Assembly (NCBI GenBank): GCA_025997935.1
Contig: BNVG01000009.1
Coordinates: 1-30,496 of the forward strand
Length of the DNA stretch: 30,496 bases
Direction of reading: 5' to 3'
Source: Synergistales bacterium
GTDB taxonomy: Bacteria > Synergistota > Synergistia > Synergistales > Aminobacteriaceae
Shown here: positions 23,667 to 30,496 of the stretch, one piece after another
How the letters are laid out: every line of letters starts with the position of its first letter
Numbering within the stretch: position 1 is the first letter of the stretch
Position numbers and translations under genes: made by a program
The notes under the pieces: generated by a model
Databases searched by the model: none
What the model was told of the DNA's origin: nothing
What the model saw: only the letters and a program-made list of their open reading frames with translations

Positions 23667-24641
23667 TCACCTCAGGTCTATTCGCGGATCAATAAGGGTG
23701 TAGACGATATCGACCGTGAAGTTTATCGCCACAAACATCGTGGCCACGATCATCAAGTAGGCGACGATGACGGGCCTGTCCGACGCGTTTATGGAATCGA
23801 CCAAGAGCTTCCCCATGCCGGGCCATGAGAAAATAGACTCAGTAACCGTCGCGAAGGCTATGAGATTGCCGGTCTCAAGCCCAAAGACGGTGACGACGGG
23901 GATAAGGGCGTTTCTGATGGCGTGAGAGAACAAGAGCTTGCCGTAGGACACGCCCTTGGCCCGCGCAAACTTTATATAGTCCTGCCGCATAACCTCGCGC
24001 ATCTGGGCGCGCGCGAGGCGCAGCAGCATGGCCATAGTCCCGAGCGCCAGCGTAACGGCCGGCAAAACCAAATGACGCCGCCCGTCCGGGGACATGAACG
24101 CCCACCGGATGCCGAACAAAAGCCCCGTCTGCCCGCGCCCCGAGGACGGCAGGAGGCCCCACTGAACGGCGAACGTGAATATAAGCAGAATACCGACCCA
24201 AAACGACGGCAAAGAGATGCCGAAGAGGGAACCGGTCATGATGAGTTTGCTGAGTTTGCTGTCAGGCCTCGCTCCGGCGTAGACCCCGCCGGGTATGGCG
24301 ACAGCGAGGCTCAGCATAAGCGCGAGAAAAACCATCTCCAGCGTCGCCGGCATACGCTCCACTATAAGCCTGAGAACCGGCTGCTTGAAGATATACGACT
24401 CGCCGAAGTCGCCCCTCGCGATGTCAGAAATAAAAGAGGCGTATTGCAGCCACAAAGGACGATCCAACCCCAGCTTGTGACGCATTTCAGCGACCTGGGC
24501 GTCCGTGGCGTTCGGCGGAAGCATCATCAAAACGGGATCTCCCGTGAAGCTCATAACGAGAAAAACTATAAGGGAGACCACCAAAAGCACGCCTCCCATC
24601 TGAATCATCCGCCGCAGAGCGTAAACAGCCATAAAACGCAC
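23667..24641 (-). CDS. dppB: Peptide ABC transporter permease DppB
   Basis: A 324-aa inner-membrane permease with about six helices, first gene of the peptide operon. It begins with a basic N-terminus and a helix GGVLLVVSLIVFLVMSF. The periplasmic loop includes LGLDRPLWLQY. The EAA loop reads YIKFARAKGVSYGKLLFSHAIRNALIPVVT near 236-265, followed by ESIFSWPGMGKLLVDSI, all characteristic of DppB/OppB. The 152-base gap upstream holds an AT-rich promoter region and palindromes. The ligand class is inferred from neighbours. Confidence 0.95.
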   Translation of the reverse strand: MRFMAVYALRRMIQMGGVLLVVSLIVFLVMSFTGDPVLMMLPPNATDAQVAEMRHKLGLDRPLWLQYASFISDIARGDFGESYIFKQPVLRLIVERMPATLEMVFLALMLSLAVAIPGGVYAGARPDSKLSKLIMTGSLFGISLPSFWVGILLIFTFAVQWGLLPSSGRGQTGLLFGIRWAFMSPDGRRHLVLPAVTLALGTMAMLLRLARAQMREVMRQDYIKFARAKGVSYGKLLFSHAIRNALIPVVTVFGLETGNLIAFATVTESIFSWPGMGKLLVDSINASDRPVIVAYLMIVATMFVAINFTVDIVYTLIDPRIDLR

Positions 24642-24683
24642 CTCTCAAAAGTTACATCAGTACAAAAGAGTACAAAAAGAGCA

Positions 24684-24701
24684 GTGAATATACATATTCA
24701 C
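24684..24701. promoter_or_regulatory. Palindrome in the dppB leader, candidate operator
   Basis: GTGAATATACATATTCAC has perfect 8-bp inverted arms around a 2-base centre. It ends 43 bases upstream of the dppB start. It could be a repressor site or a leader hairpin. Just downstream, AGTACAAAAG is followed by AGTACAAAAAG (24659-24679), a near-exact short direct repeat. Confidence 0.45.
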
Positions 24702-24741
24702 CGACAACTTTGAAATTCAATTAACTTACTAAAGAGAAATA

Positions 24742-24756
24742 TGATAATGATTATAC
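24742..24756. promoter_or_regulatory. AT-rich -10 element with a Fur-box-like 7-1-7 inverted repeat upstream of dppB
   Basis: TGATAATGATTATAC matches the Fur 7-1-7 pattern TGATAAT-N-ATTATCA at 13 of 15 positions, counting the free centre. It overlaps TATAAT on the minus strand (24750-24755), the best -10 for the dpp operon; the -35 (ATACAA, 24773-24778) is poor. In such AT-rich DNA a chance match is possible. Confidence 0.3.
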
Positions 24757-24793
24757 AATATGAATAATTTTTTTGTATGCCAATAAACATAGG

Positions 24794-27382
24794 CTACACA
24801 TCGGCTAAGGATTTCCCGGTTTTCAGCGTCACGTCGAGCTCAGGATAAAAGTCCGCGCCGCCGCTCGCCTTCATTATACGGGCCAAATCCCGCCCCACGG
24901 CCTCGGCCCGCGAGAGGGGACACTCGCAGACGAGAGAGTCGTGAATCTGCAAAAATAGCCTCACTTCCGCGTCGCGCTCAAAATATCCGGCGAAATTAAG
25001 CATAGCGCGCCGCGCTATGTCGGCGGCGGTCCCCTGTATGGGGGTGTTGACGGCTATGCGCTTCATTCCATTTCTGTCGCGCAGACCCTCAGCCGCCTCG
25101 CTTATGGGGCGTATGCGGCCAAAGAGCGTTTTCGTGTAGCCGCGCGCGCCTGCGGCTTCCGCGCTTTTGTCGAGATATTCTTTTATACCCGGCAGCGCCT
25201 TGAAATATCGCTCGACTATCCCGAGCGCCTCGCCGCGCGGCACGCCAAGCCGCTCGGCCAAGCCGAACGCGCCCATGCCGTAAAGCAGGCCGAAGTTTAT
25301 CATTTTAGCCACGCGGCGAAGCTCCGGCGTAACGCTCTCCGGCGCGGCCCCGAAGACCCATGACGCGGTCTCTCTATGTATATCGCGCCCCGTCGCGAAC
25401 GCCTCTATGAGGCGCTGTTCGCCGGACAGGCAGGCCAGCACGCGCAGCTCTATCTGCGAGTAGTCCGCCGCCACGAAGACGTTTCCCTCCCTGACGGGCA
25501 CAATTCCCTCTTTCAGCCTATGCGCCCAGTTTCCGTAAGACGGCAGGTTTTGAAGGTTCGGATCCCGGCTGCTCAGGCGTCCCGTCCCGGTGGCCGCCGC
25601 CTCGAACGTGGTGTGTATGACGCCGCCGCCGCTTCGCGCCGCCTTTTGCAAAGGCACGACAAAACCGCCCAGCATCTTGGTCAGCTCTCTGTGCTCGAGC
25701 ATCAGGCGCGGCACGTCGGAGTGCGGAAGCCCTGACTCCGCAAGGCTTTCCAAGACTGACGCGCCCGTGGAAAAGCCCGTTTTACCCTTCGTCTTCGCTC
25801 CGTTCGGAAGCCCGAGGCGCTCAAATAAAAGCTCGGCGACCTGTTTTGGTGAGTTAAGGTTAATGCTTTCACCCGCTGTTTTAGCTATATTAAGCTCTAT
25901 ATCCGCGACCCTTTCCTCGAGTTCTTTTTGCAAGCTCACATAGAGAGAGTTGGACAACCGCGCGCCGTAGCGCTCCATGTCCACCAACACGGGCAAAAGA
26001 GGCAGGTCAAGCCCGGACATAATATCCGCTAACCCTTCATAACGCGCCATTTCAGCCGTCATTTCCCGCTCGGCCCTCAGGAGCAAAAGGGCCGGGGCGT
26101 CAAACGCGGCCATGTTCTCGGGATAGATGTCTTTCAGCTTGTGCGAAGATACGTCGGGGTGAAGCAAATAATGGGCGGTTTTCAAGTCCCATATTTCGCG
26201 CTCCCCCAAAACATGACCAAATGCGGTGAGTATATCTTTATAATCGTTCACGAAAAATTTTCCGCCCCCAAAACGCGCAAAAACGTCGGGCTGAATTTCG
26301 AGGCCGCGAAGTATGGCCGCCCTCCCGTCGGGGGCCGCGAACTGAATCTCCGCGTTTTTAGCGTCGTACGCCACTCCAAGCAGCCTCTCACCGAAGAGGC
26401 TCTCTATATCCACGTATTTTATGTCAGCGGCGACGGCTGGGCTACCAGACGTCACGGCAATCTCGTCGGCGTGGGGGGCGGAGTCTTTTGCTATTCTCTC
26501 GGCTAACTTAGTCATGCCGAGGCGCTTACAAAGCTCGAGCGCGGTTGTTCTGTCGGGGGATTTTCTTTTGAGCGCGGCGTCGTCTATCGGGACGTCACAC
26601 CTGAGACGCGTCAGTTCCCTGCTTTTGAACGCCATTTCCCTGCCGGCTTCAAGCCTCTTACGCACCGCGGGCTTGACGTTTTTAGCGCCTCCCGGAGAAT
26701 CCAGCGCCCCGTAAAGTTTTTCGAGCGTCCCAAATTCGCCTATCAGTTGAAGCGCGGTCTTTTCTCCTATGCCAGCTACGCCCGGCACGTTGTCTATCGC
26801 GTCGCCCAGCAGCGCCTGATAGTCCGGCATGGAAAGCGGGGGAAATCCGTACTCAGCCGTGAAAGACGCCTCGTCATACTCTTTTGGCGCCGCCATGCCC
26901 TTTGTCGGGCGCAGCATCGTTACGCCCCGAGTTAAGCTCTGAAAAATATCCTTGTCGGAGGAGACTATGACGGCATTGCGTCCGCTATTAGACAGCTTGA
27001 GAGCCAAAGACGCTATCACGTCGTCGGCCTCCACGCCGTTTTCCGTTATGAGCGGGTAGCCCAAGGCGGAGAGAAGCTCTTTCAGGATGGGGATTTGGAT
27101 TTTTAATTCCGGGGGCGTGGGCTTGCGCTGCGCTTTGTAGCCATCGTAAAGCTCATGGCGAAACGTGGGTGAAGGCGCGTCAAATACGATAACAACATCG
27201 GACGCGCCCAACGCGTTTTCCGCGCTGGACAGCATATTCATAAACCCCGTCAGCACGTTTGTCGGCGTCCCGCCGCCGGCGCTTCCGTCAGACGACAAAT
27301 ACGGCACGGCGTAAAACGCGCGAAACGCCAATCCATGCCCATCTATAAGCAAAACATTATTTTCTTTCGATGTCATATCCAT
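24794..27382 (-). CDS. polA: DNA polymerase I
   Basis: An 862-aa cytoplasmic repair and Okazaki-fragment polymerase. The 5' nuclease domain (1-300) shows LLIDGHGLAFRAF (Asp14), GVEADDVIA at 116-124, SSDKDIFQ at 141-148 and GDAIDNVPGVAGIGEKTA at 193-210. The central 3'-5' exonuclease region (about 315-440) is short and diverged: D325-x-E327 and N379-x3-D383 may keep exo I and exo II, but the Tyr of exo III is lost, so proofreading is doubtful. The polymerase domain has motif A ADYSQIELR with Asp640, motif B RRVAKMINFGLLYG (Lys693, Tyr701) and motif C IHD with Asp815. The ATG at 27382 has GGAAAGGG close upstream. It lies 42 bases after the nuclease-like gene on the same strand, with a GC-rich stem-loop between. 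No clear terminator follows. Confidence 0.98.
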   Translation of the reverse strand: MDMTSKENNVLLIDGHGLAFRAFYAVPYLSSDGSAGGGTPTNVLTGFMNMLSSAENALGASDVVIVFDAPSPTFRHELYDGYKAQRKPTPPELKIQIPILKELLSALGYPLITENGVEADDVIASLALKLSNSGRNAVIVSSDKDIFQSLTRGVTMLRPTKGMAAPKEYDEASFTAEYGFPPLSMPDYQALLGDAIDNVPGVAGIGEKTALQLIGEFGTLEKLYGALDSPGGAKNVKPAVRKRLEAGREMAFKSRELTRLRCDVPIDDAALKRKSPDRTTALELCKRLGMTKLAERIAKDSAPHADEIAVTSGSPAVAADIKYVDIESLFGERLLGVAYDAKNAEIQFAAPDGRAAILRGLEIQPDVFARFGGGKFFVNDYKDILTAFGHVLGEREIWDLKTAHYLLHPDVSSHKLKDIYPENMAAFDAPALLLLRAEREMTAEMARYEGLADIMSGLDLPLLPVLVDMERYGARLSNSLYVSLQKELEERVADIELNIAKTAGESINLNSPKQVAELLFERLGLPNGAKTKGKTGFSTGASVLESLAESGLPHSDVPRLMLEHRELTKMLGGFVVPLQKAARSGGGVIHTTFEAAATGTGRLSSRDPNLQNLPSYGNWAHRLKEGIVPVREGNVFVAADYSQIELRVLACLSGEQRLIEAFATGRDIHRETASWVFGAAPESVTPELRRVAKMINFGLLYGMGAFGLAERLGVPRGEALGIVERYFKALPGIKEYLDKSAEAAGARGYTKTLFGRIRPISEAAEGLRDRNGMKRIAVNTPIQGTAADIARRAMLNFAGYFERDAEVRLFLQIHDSLVCECPLSRAEAVGRDLARIMKASGGADFYPELDVTLKTGKSLADV

Positions 27383-27403
27383 AACGCCCTTTCCATAATC
27401 GCG

Positions 27404-27426
27404 AGGGGCGGGGTTTGCCCGCCCCT
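27404..27426. repeat. GC-rich stem-loop between the nuclease-like gene and polA
   Basis: AGGGGCGGG (27404-27412) and CCCGCCCCT (27418-27426) are perfect 9-bp arms around a 5-base loop. The stem includes the stop codon of the upstream gene and has no T-run. Its TAGGGGCG start resembles the arms of the element at 6570-6659, suggesting one interspersed repeat family. Confidence 0.65.
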
Positions 27427-29098
27427 ATCTTCTGCGTTTAGACCGTGTGAGAGAATAGACCATTGCTAACCTAAATACCTCCGAGAACTCCGCGACGCTG
27501 CAACAGGATATGCCAAAGCGCGCCGATATGTCACTCTCCGGCTCAGGGCTGTCGACAAGCACCAAAAGACTGTTGTTGCGCTCAAGCCCCATCAGCTTCG
27601 CCACGCGGGAGTATTTCGATATGTAGTCCATGTATTCCCCCGTCTTGGCCTCTATCCAAAAAACGCTGTCCCCGGCCATGAGCAAAAAGTCGAACTCGAA
27701 ATCCTCGTCGCCGGGCAGGATAATCCTCGGGTTTTTCAAAAACGCGTAAGGCGTGTCCATAGTCGTCGGGTGCGTCGTCAGAACCGAGACGACCTTGTCG
27801 CGTATGTAATGCTCGAGCCAGCCGCCGGAGAGAAAATTGATGGCGTCGGACGTGCGCGATACGCGCGCCGTTATCGTGTAAAGCGGGGCGCGGCGATAGG
27901 TATAGCTCGCCAAAAAGCCCACGTCTTTTAGCATTTTGCAGAAATTCAGCGTGTGCGTAACCTCGCGCCCCTGAAAACCCAAAAGCGGGAACTGCAACTG
28001 CTCGCCGGCGTTGAGCGTGGTCTTCAGCTTCTTATAGAACGGCTCCACATAAGACAGGTATTTGCCAAGGAAGGCCGCTATCTGCGATAAACGGGGGTCG
28101 ATATTCGCCTCGTCCGGCACGGAGACGACCTGAATGCCGCGCGACGTCAAAAATTCACGCAGGTCTTTTAACTTGGAGAGCGAAAAATTTTTCGGCGCCC
28201 ATTGCGGCAGGACGTTCAGGGAAAGCTGCGGCTCCTCGTTTCTGTTCTCCTGGAACGCCTCCCTGAACACGCGGTTTGGCGTCAAAAGCTCTATGTAGCG
28301 CCCGCGCTGAGAGCTCGAAATGGTGCGGATAAGCCCCGCCCGCTCTAAGTTATCGAGCTGGACGAGCATGGCGGGCTTGCCTATGCCAAGGGCTTTAGAC
28401 AGGCGGTTTACCCTGACCAACCCCTCCTCCGCCCCGTTCAGGACATCCATCAATACAAAGAGCATTCCCAGGGGCGCGAAGCCCTTCAGGGACGACATGA
28501 CCTGAACGGACGTAAACTCGGCGGACAGGTAGTCGATATTGTTAAAATTCGGTAATGTTTCATTAACCGGTTCTGTTTTGATGCCGGGTTCTACGGTTGA
28601 TTCGGGCGGAATTTCGCCTGTTTGTGGTTCTTGTTTAATAACCGGTTCTGTTTTAGCGTCCGAAACAGGCTCTGATTCGGGCAAAATATCTGATAATAGA
28701 GGTTCTGTTTTTATAACCGGTAATGTTTTAATCTCAAATATAGACTCAATTTCAGGCAAATGACTCGATAGTTGTGGTTCTATTTCTGATACCGGTTCTG
28801 TTTTAATCTCTAAATGTGGTTCTGTTTTAGATACCTGTTTGCGTCTTCGGCCCATAACAGGTTTTTTTTCAACAACCGGTTCTATATTAATAACCATTTC
28901 CTGTGGTATAAAATCGCTTAGGGTGAACTCAGCCTCGTCCGAAAAATCGGCCGGCTCCGCGCCAGAAATTTTCAAAGGCTCAGACTCAGGCGTAACTACA
29001 GGCTCCGGCGCCGCTTCTTTGGCTTTCACCCGCGGCGCGCGTGGTTTTTTCGTTCGTTTTACGGTCGGAGTCTCCGCTTCTGTGGTTTTCTTTTCCAT
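27425..29098 (-). CDS. Repeat-bearing protein with winged helix and C-terminal PD-(D/E)XK nuclease-like domain
   Basis: No named gene recognised. From the ATG at 29098 it is 557 aa; an ATG at 29113 adds five residues but has no ribosome-binding site, whereas 29098 has GGGGG eight bases upstream. Numbering below is from 29113. Residues 1-101 are basic, then Pro/Glu-rich. Residues 102-201 are four 25-residue repeats containing KTEPV-like motifs. Residues about 205-280 look like a winged helix (RVNRLSKALGIGKPAMLVQLDNLERAGLI). Residues about 430-525 look like a PD-(D/E)XK nuclease: GGWLE with Glu435, DFEFD with Asp475, and IEAK with Glu488/Lys490. The GGWLE and EAKTGEY spacing recalls the nuclease half of CRISPR-linked Card1/Can2 (DUF1887), but no CARF domain or CRISPR array is seen. 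A DNA-binding nuclease or defence role is inference. Confidence 0.85.
   Translation of the reverse strand: MEKKTTEAETPTVKRTKKPRAPRVKAKEAAPEPVVTPESEPLKISGAEPADFSDEAEFTLSDFIPQEMVINIEPVVEKKPVMGRRRKQVSKTEPHLEIKTEPVSEIEPQLSSHLPEIESIFEIKTLPVIKTEPLLSDILPESEPVSDAKTEPVIKQEPQTGEIPPESTVEPGIKTEPVNETLPNFNNIDYLSAEFTSVQVMSSLKGFAPLGMLFVLMDVLNGAEEGLVRVNRLSKALGIGKPAMLVQLDNLERAGLIRTISSSQRGRYIELLTPNRVFREAFQENRNEEPQLSLNVLPQWAPKNFSLSKLKDLREFLTSRGIQVVSVPDEANIDPRLSQIAAFLGKYLSYVEPFYKKLKTTLNAGEQLQFPLLGFQGREVTHTLNFCKMLKDVGFLASYTYRRAPLYTITARVSRTSDAINFLSGGWLEHYIRDKVVSVLTTHPTTMDTPYAFLKNPRIILPGDEDFEFDFLLMAGDSVFWIEAKTGEYMDYISKYSRVAKLMGLERNNSLLVLVDSPEPESDISARFGISCCSVAEFSEVFRLAMVYSLTRSKRRR
28511..28810 (-). repeat. Four tandem 75-bp (25-residue) coding repeats
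   Basis: Units start at residues 102, 127, 152 and 177 (numbered from 29113), with openings EIKTEPV, EIKTLPV, DAKTEPV and GIKTEPV. In the DNA the conserved AACCGG/TACCGG TTCTG-type core recurs at 28565, 28640, 28715 and 28790, exactly 75 bases apart, with one more at 28874. The exact period indicates recent expansion by recombination or slippage. Confidence 0.85.
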
Positions 29099-29141
29099 AC
29101 CGCTCGCCCCCATCTGTGATATGCGAGATATTGTAACACAA

Positions 29142-29176
29142 AAAGAAAAAGCCTCCTCTTTGGCGAGAGAAGGCTT
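29142..29176 (-). terminator. Rho-independent terminator after the ankyrin-repeat gene
   Basis: On the minus strand AAGCCTTCTCT (29176-29166) pairs with AGAGGAGGCTT (29159-29149), with one mismatch and a 6-base loop. It is followed by TTTCTTTT. It lies 34 bases past the ankyrin gene stop and so separates that gene from the nuclease-like gene. Confidence 0.8.
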
Positions 29177-29209
29177 TTGGACTGCGGGCGCGAGCGCGAG
29201 GCGGGCGCG

Positions 29210-30496
29210 CTACTCAAAGACTTTCAGGGCGTTTGACGCGTCTTTGAGAGCCGCGTAGCCGCGGGCGTTTCGTCCGGTGTTGTCCGCTTTCTTTGCGTCG
29301 GCTCCGGCGTCGAGAAGGAGCCTTACGGCGTCGGCCTTGTCGCTCGACGCGGCTATCATAATGGGCGTCGTCCCGCCGCTGTCTGGCTTATCCATGATGG
29401 TTTTGTCGGTCGATTCGGAGGCGAGAAGAAAACGCAAAACCTCTATATTGGGGCTCCGGGCCGCGAAATGAAAGGGCGTCCACCCCACTTTATCCGTAAC
29501 GTCCAGTCTCGCGCCCGCGCCGACGAGCCTCTTGACTATCTCGGACTTGCCGACAACAGCCGCGTGCATAAGCGGCGTAGCTCCGCTATCGTCGCGCATA
29601 TCAAGAGCCGCGCCCGCGGACAACAATATATCAAAAACGCGCAGGTTGTCGCTGTTTTCCTCACGCGATAGCGCGGCGTGGGTCAAGGGGCCGTAGCCGT
29701 CGATGTCGCGCGCGTTTATATCGGCCCCCAAAGACAAGAGGGCCTCGGCGGCGGATGGGTTGTTCCCGGCGGCGCAAATAAGCAAAGCCGTCAGGCCGCG
29801 CTGGTTTTTTAGGTTCACGTCCGCGCCCCCCGTGACTAAACTCTCTATAATATCGGACGAAGCGCGTATGCGCTGCGACGCCATCATAAGGGGAGTGAAG
29901 CCGTCCCATGTAGCCTGATTTGGGTCGGCGCCGTTCTCAAGCAGGATTTTTACGGCCTCCTCACCTTCCTCGGCCACCGCGTTCATAAGGGGCGATATGG
30001 TCTCGAAATTGGCGCGATTTGGGTCGGCGCCTAATTTCAAGAGGGCTCTCAGACCCGCCTTATCCGCTTTGGACGATATGGCGAGCATAAGGGCGGAAAC
30101 TCCGTCGCGCTCTGATTCGTTTACATCGGCTCCGGCGGCGGTGAGGAGGCCGTATATATCCTCGCTCGCGCCCTTTGAGGCGGCGTGCATGAGGGGCGTC
30201 CAAGAGTTTCTGTCGCGCATATCTACGCTCGCGCCGCTTCTCAAAAGAGCCTCGACGAGGGGTTTATTTTTGCGCGCGCAAGCCTCCATCAGCGGAGTTT
30301 TCAGAGAGGAATCCATCGCGTTCGGGTTTGCGCCGAATTTGAGCAGGGCTTTCAGGACATCGACATCGGACGGCGTCGGCTGGGTATCGGCCAAGAGGTG
30401 AATGGCGCTCACGTTTTGGTCGTCTTCGGCCCTTACGTCGGCGTGTCCGTTCAGTAGCGCCACTACGGACCGCGTATCGGCCCCCGCCGCGACGGC
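29210..30496 (-). CDS. Ankyrin-repeat protein, N-terminus beyond the window edge
   Basis: The frame is open to the right edge, giving at least 428 residues; the GTG at 30463 is an internal valine within a repeat, so the gene is partial at its 5' end. About eleven to twelve ankyrin repeats of roughly 33-36 residues fill the whole visible length, with the usual TPLMHAA turn, a LLSxGAD helix end and DVNxxDxxG beta-hairpin. Examples are SWTPLMHAASKG, LLTAAGADVNESERDG and GATPLMHAAVVGK. It ends in a short helix GYAALKDASNALKVFE without any extra domain. Ankyrin stacks bind other proteins; the partner is unknown. A terminator follows. Confidence 0.93.
   Translation of the reverse strand, partial: AVAAGADTRSVVALLNGHADVRAEDDQNVSAIHLLADTQPTPSDVDVLKALLKFGANPNAMDSSLKTPLMEACARKNKPLVEALLRSGASVDMRDRNSWTPLMHAASKGASEDIYGLLTAAGADVNESERDGVSALMLAISSKADKAGLRALLKLGADPNRANFETISPLMNAVAEEGEEAVKILLENGADPNQATWDGFTPLMMASQRIRASSDIIESLVTGGADVNLKNQRGLTALLICAAGNNPSAAEALLSLGADINARDIDGYGPLTHAALSREENSDNLRVFDILLSAGAALDMRDDSGATPLMHAAVVGKSEIVKRLVGAGARLDVTDKVGWTPFHFAARSPNIEVLRFLLASESTDKTIMDKPDSGGTTPIMIAASSDKADAVRLLLDAGADAKKADNTGRNARGYAALKDASNALKVFE

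Noticed and set aside
24742..24760. Second copy of the GntR operator upstream of dppB (ATGATTATACAAT resembles ATGATTGTATACAAT)
   Set aside because: It lacks two central bases, so half-site spacing is broken, and the AT-rich context makes a chance match likely.
28511..28810. CRISPR array, because of regularly spaced repeats and a Card1-like nuclease motif in the same gene
   Set aside because: The repeats are in-frame coding units with no unique spacers and give a regular 25-residue protein pattern.
29183..29209. GC-rich GCGCGAG stretch between the ankyrin stop and its terminator as a further interspersed repeat
   Set aside because: The match to the other GTAGGGGCG elements is short and it forms no long inverted repeat.

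Overview
This is a roughly 55% GC stretch of a bacterial chromosome. It is dominated by uptake systems for amino acids, peptides and carboxylates, and by anaerobic-looking redox enzymes: two-cluster ferredoxin motifs, an enoate-reductase-type flavoprotein and an aconitase-family hydro-lyase. There is no oxygen-dependent enzyme. The mix of Liv, Dpp and tripartite tricarboxylate (TTT) transporters with an M20 amidohydrolase suggests an anaerobic amino-acid or carboxylate fermenter. Synergistota would fit, but that placement is inferred from gene content only. No rRNA, tRNA, CRISPR array, transposase or integrase was seen.

Layout. (a) 1-2630, plus strand: the 3' end of a beta-propeller-like protein, then a membrane hybrid histidine kinase. 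Everything after this is on the minus strand. (b) 7914-2641: a Liv branched-chain/polar amino-acid ABC operon transcribed as livK, livH, a fused livM-livG, livF and an ATC-hydrolase-like gene, from a recognisable promoter at 7886-7914. (c) 17964-7963: a ten-gene unit that starts with its own GntR/FCD regulator and a near-ideal promoter carrying a perfect 20-bp palindrome at the expected start site. It continues with a ferredoxin-domain protein, an unrecognised Cys-rich protein, an FMN/FeS/FAD ene-reductase-like enzyme, LeuC-like and LeuD-like hydro-lyase subunits, TctC, TctB, TctA and an AbrB-type membrane protein. It reads as a complete regulate/import/dehydrate-hydrate/reduce pathway for an unidentified di- or tricarboxylate, and is the best candidate for an undescribed system. 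(d) 24641-18038: a Dpp/Opp peptide ABC operon (B, C, D, F, A) ending in an M20 amidohydrolase and a rho-independent terminator. (e) 27382-24794: polA. (f) 29098-27425: an unrecognised protein with 25-residue repeats, a winged helix and a PD-(D/E)XK nuclease-like domain. (g) 30496-29210: an ankyrin-repeat protein cut by the right edge, with a terminator after it.

Two non-coding patterns stand out. The two solute-binding-protein genes livK and tctC are each followed by strong stem-loops before their membrane-subunit genes. Three gene 3' ends (leuD-like, dppA, M20) carry 11-13 bp tandem duplications that include the stop codon.

There is no gap longer than about 190 bases, so no large stretch is left without a gene.
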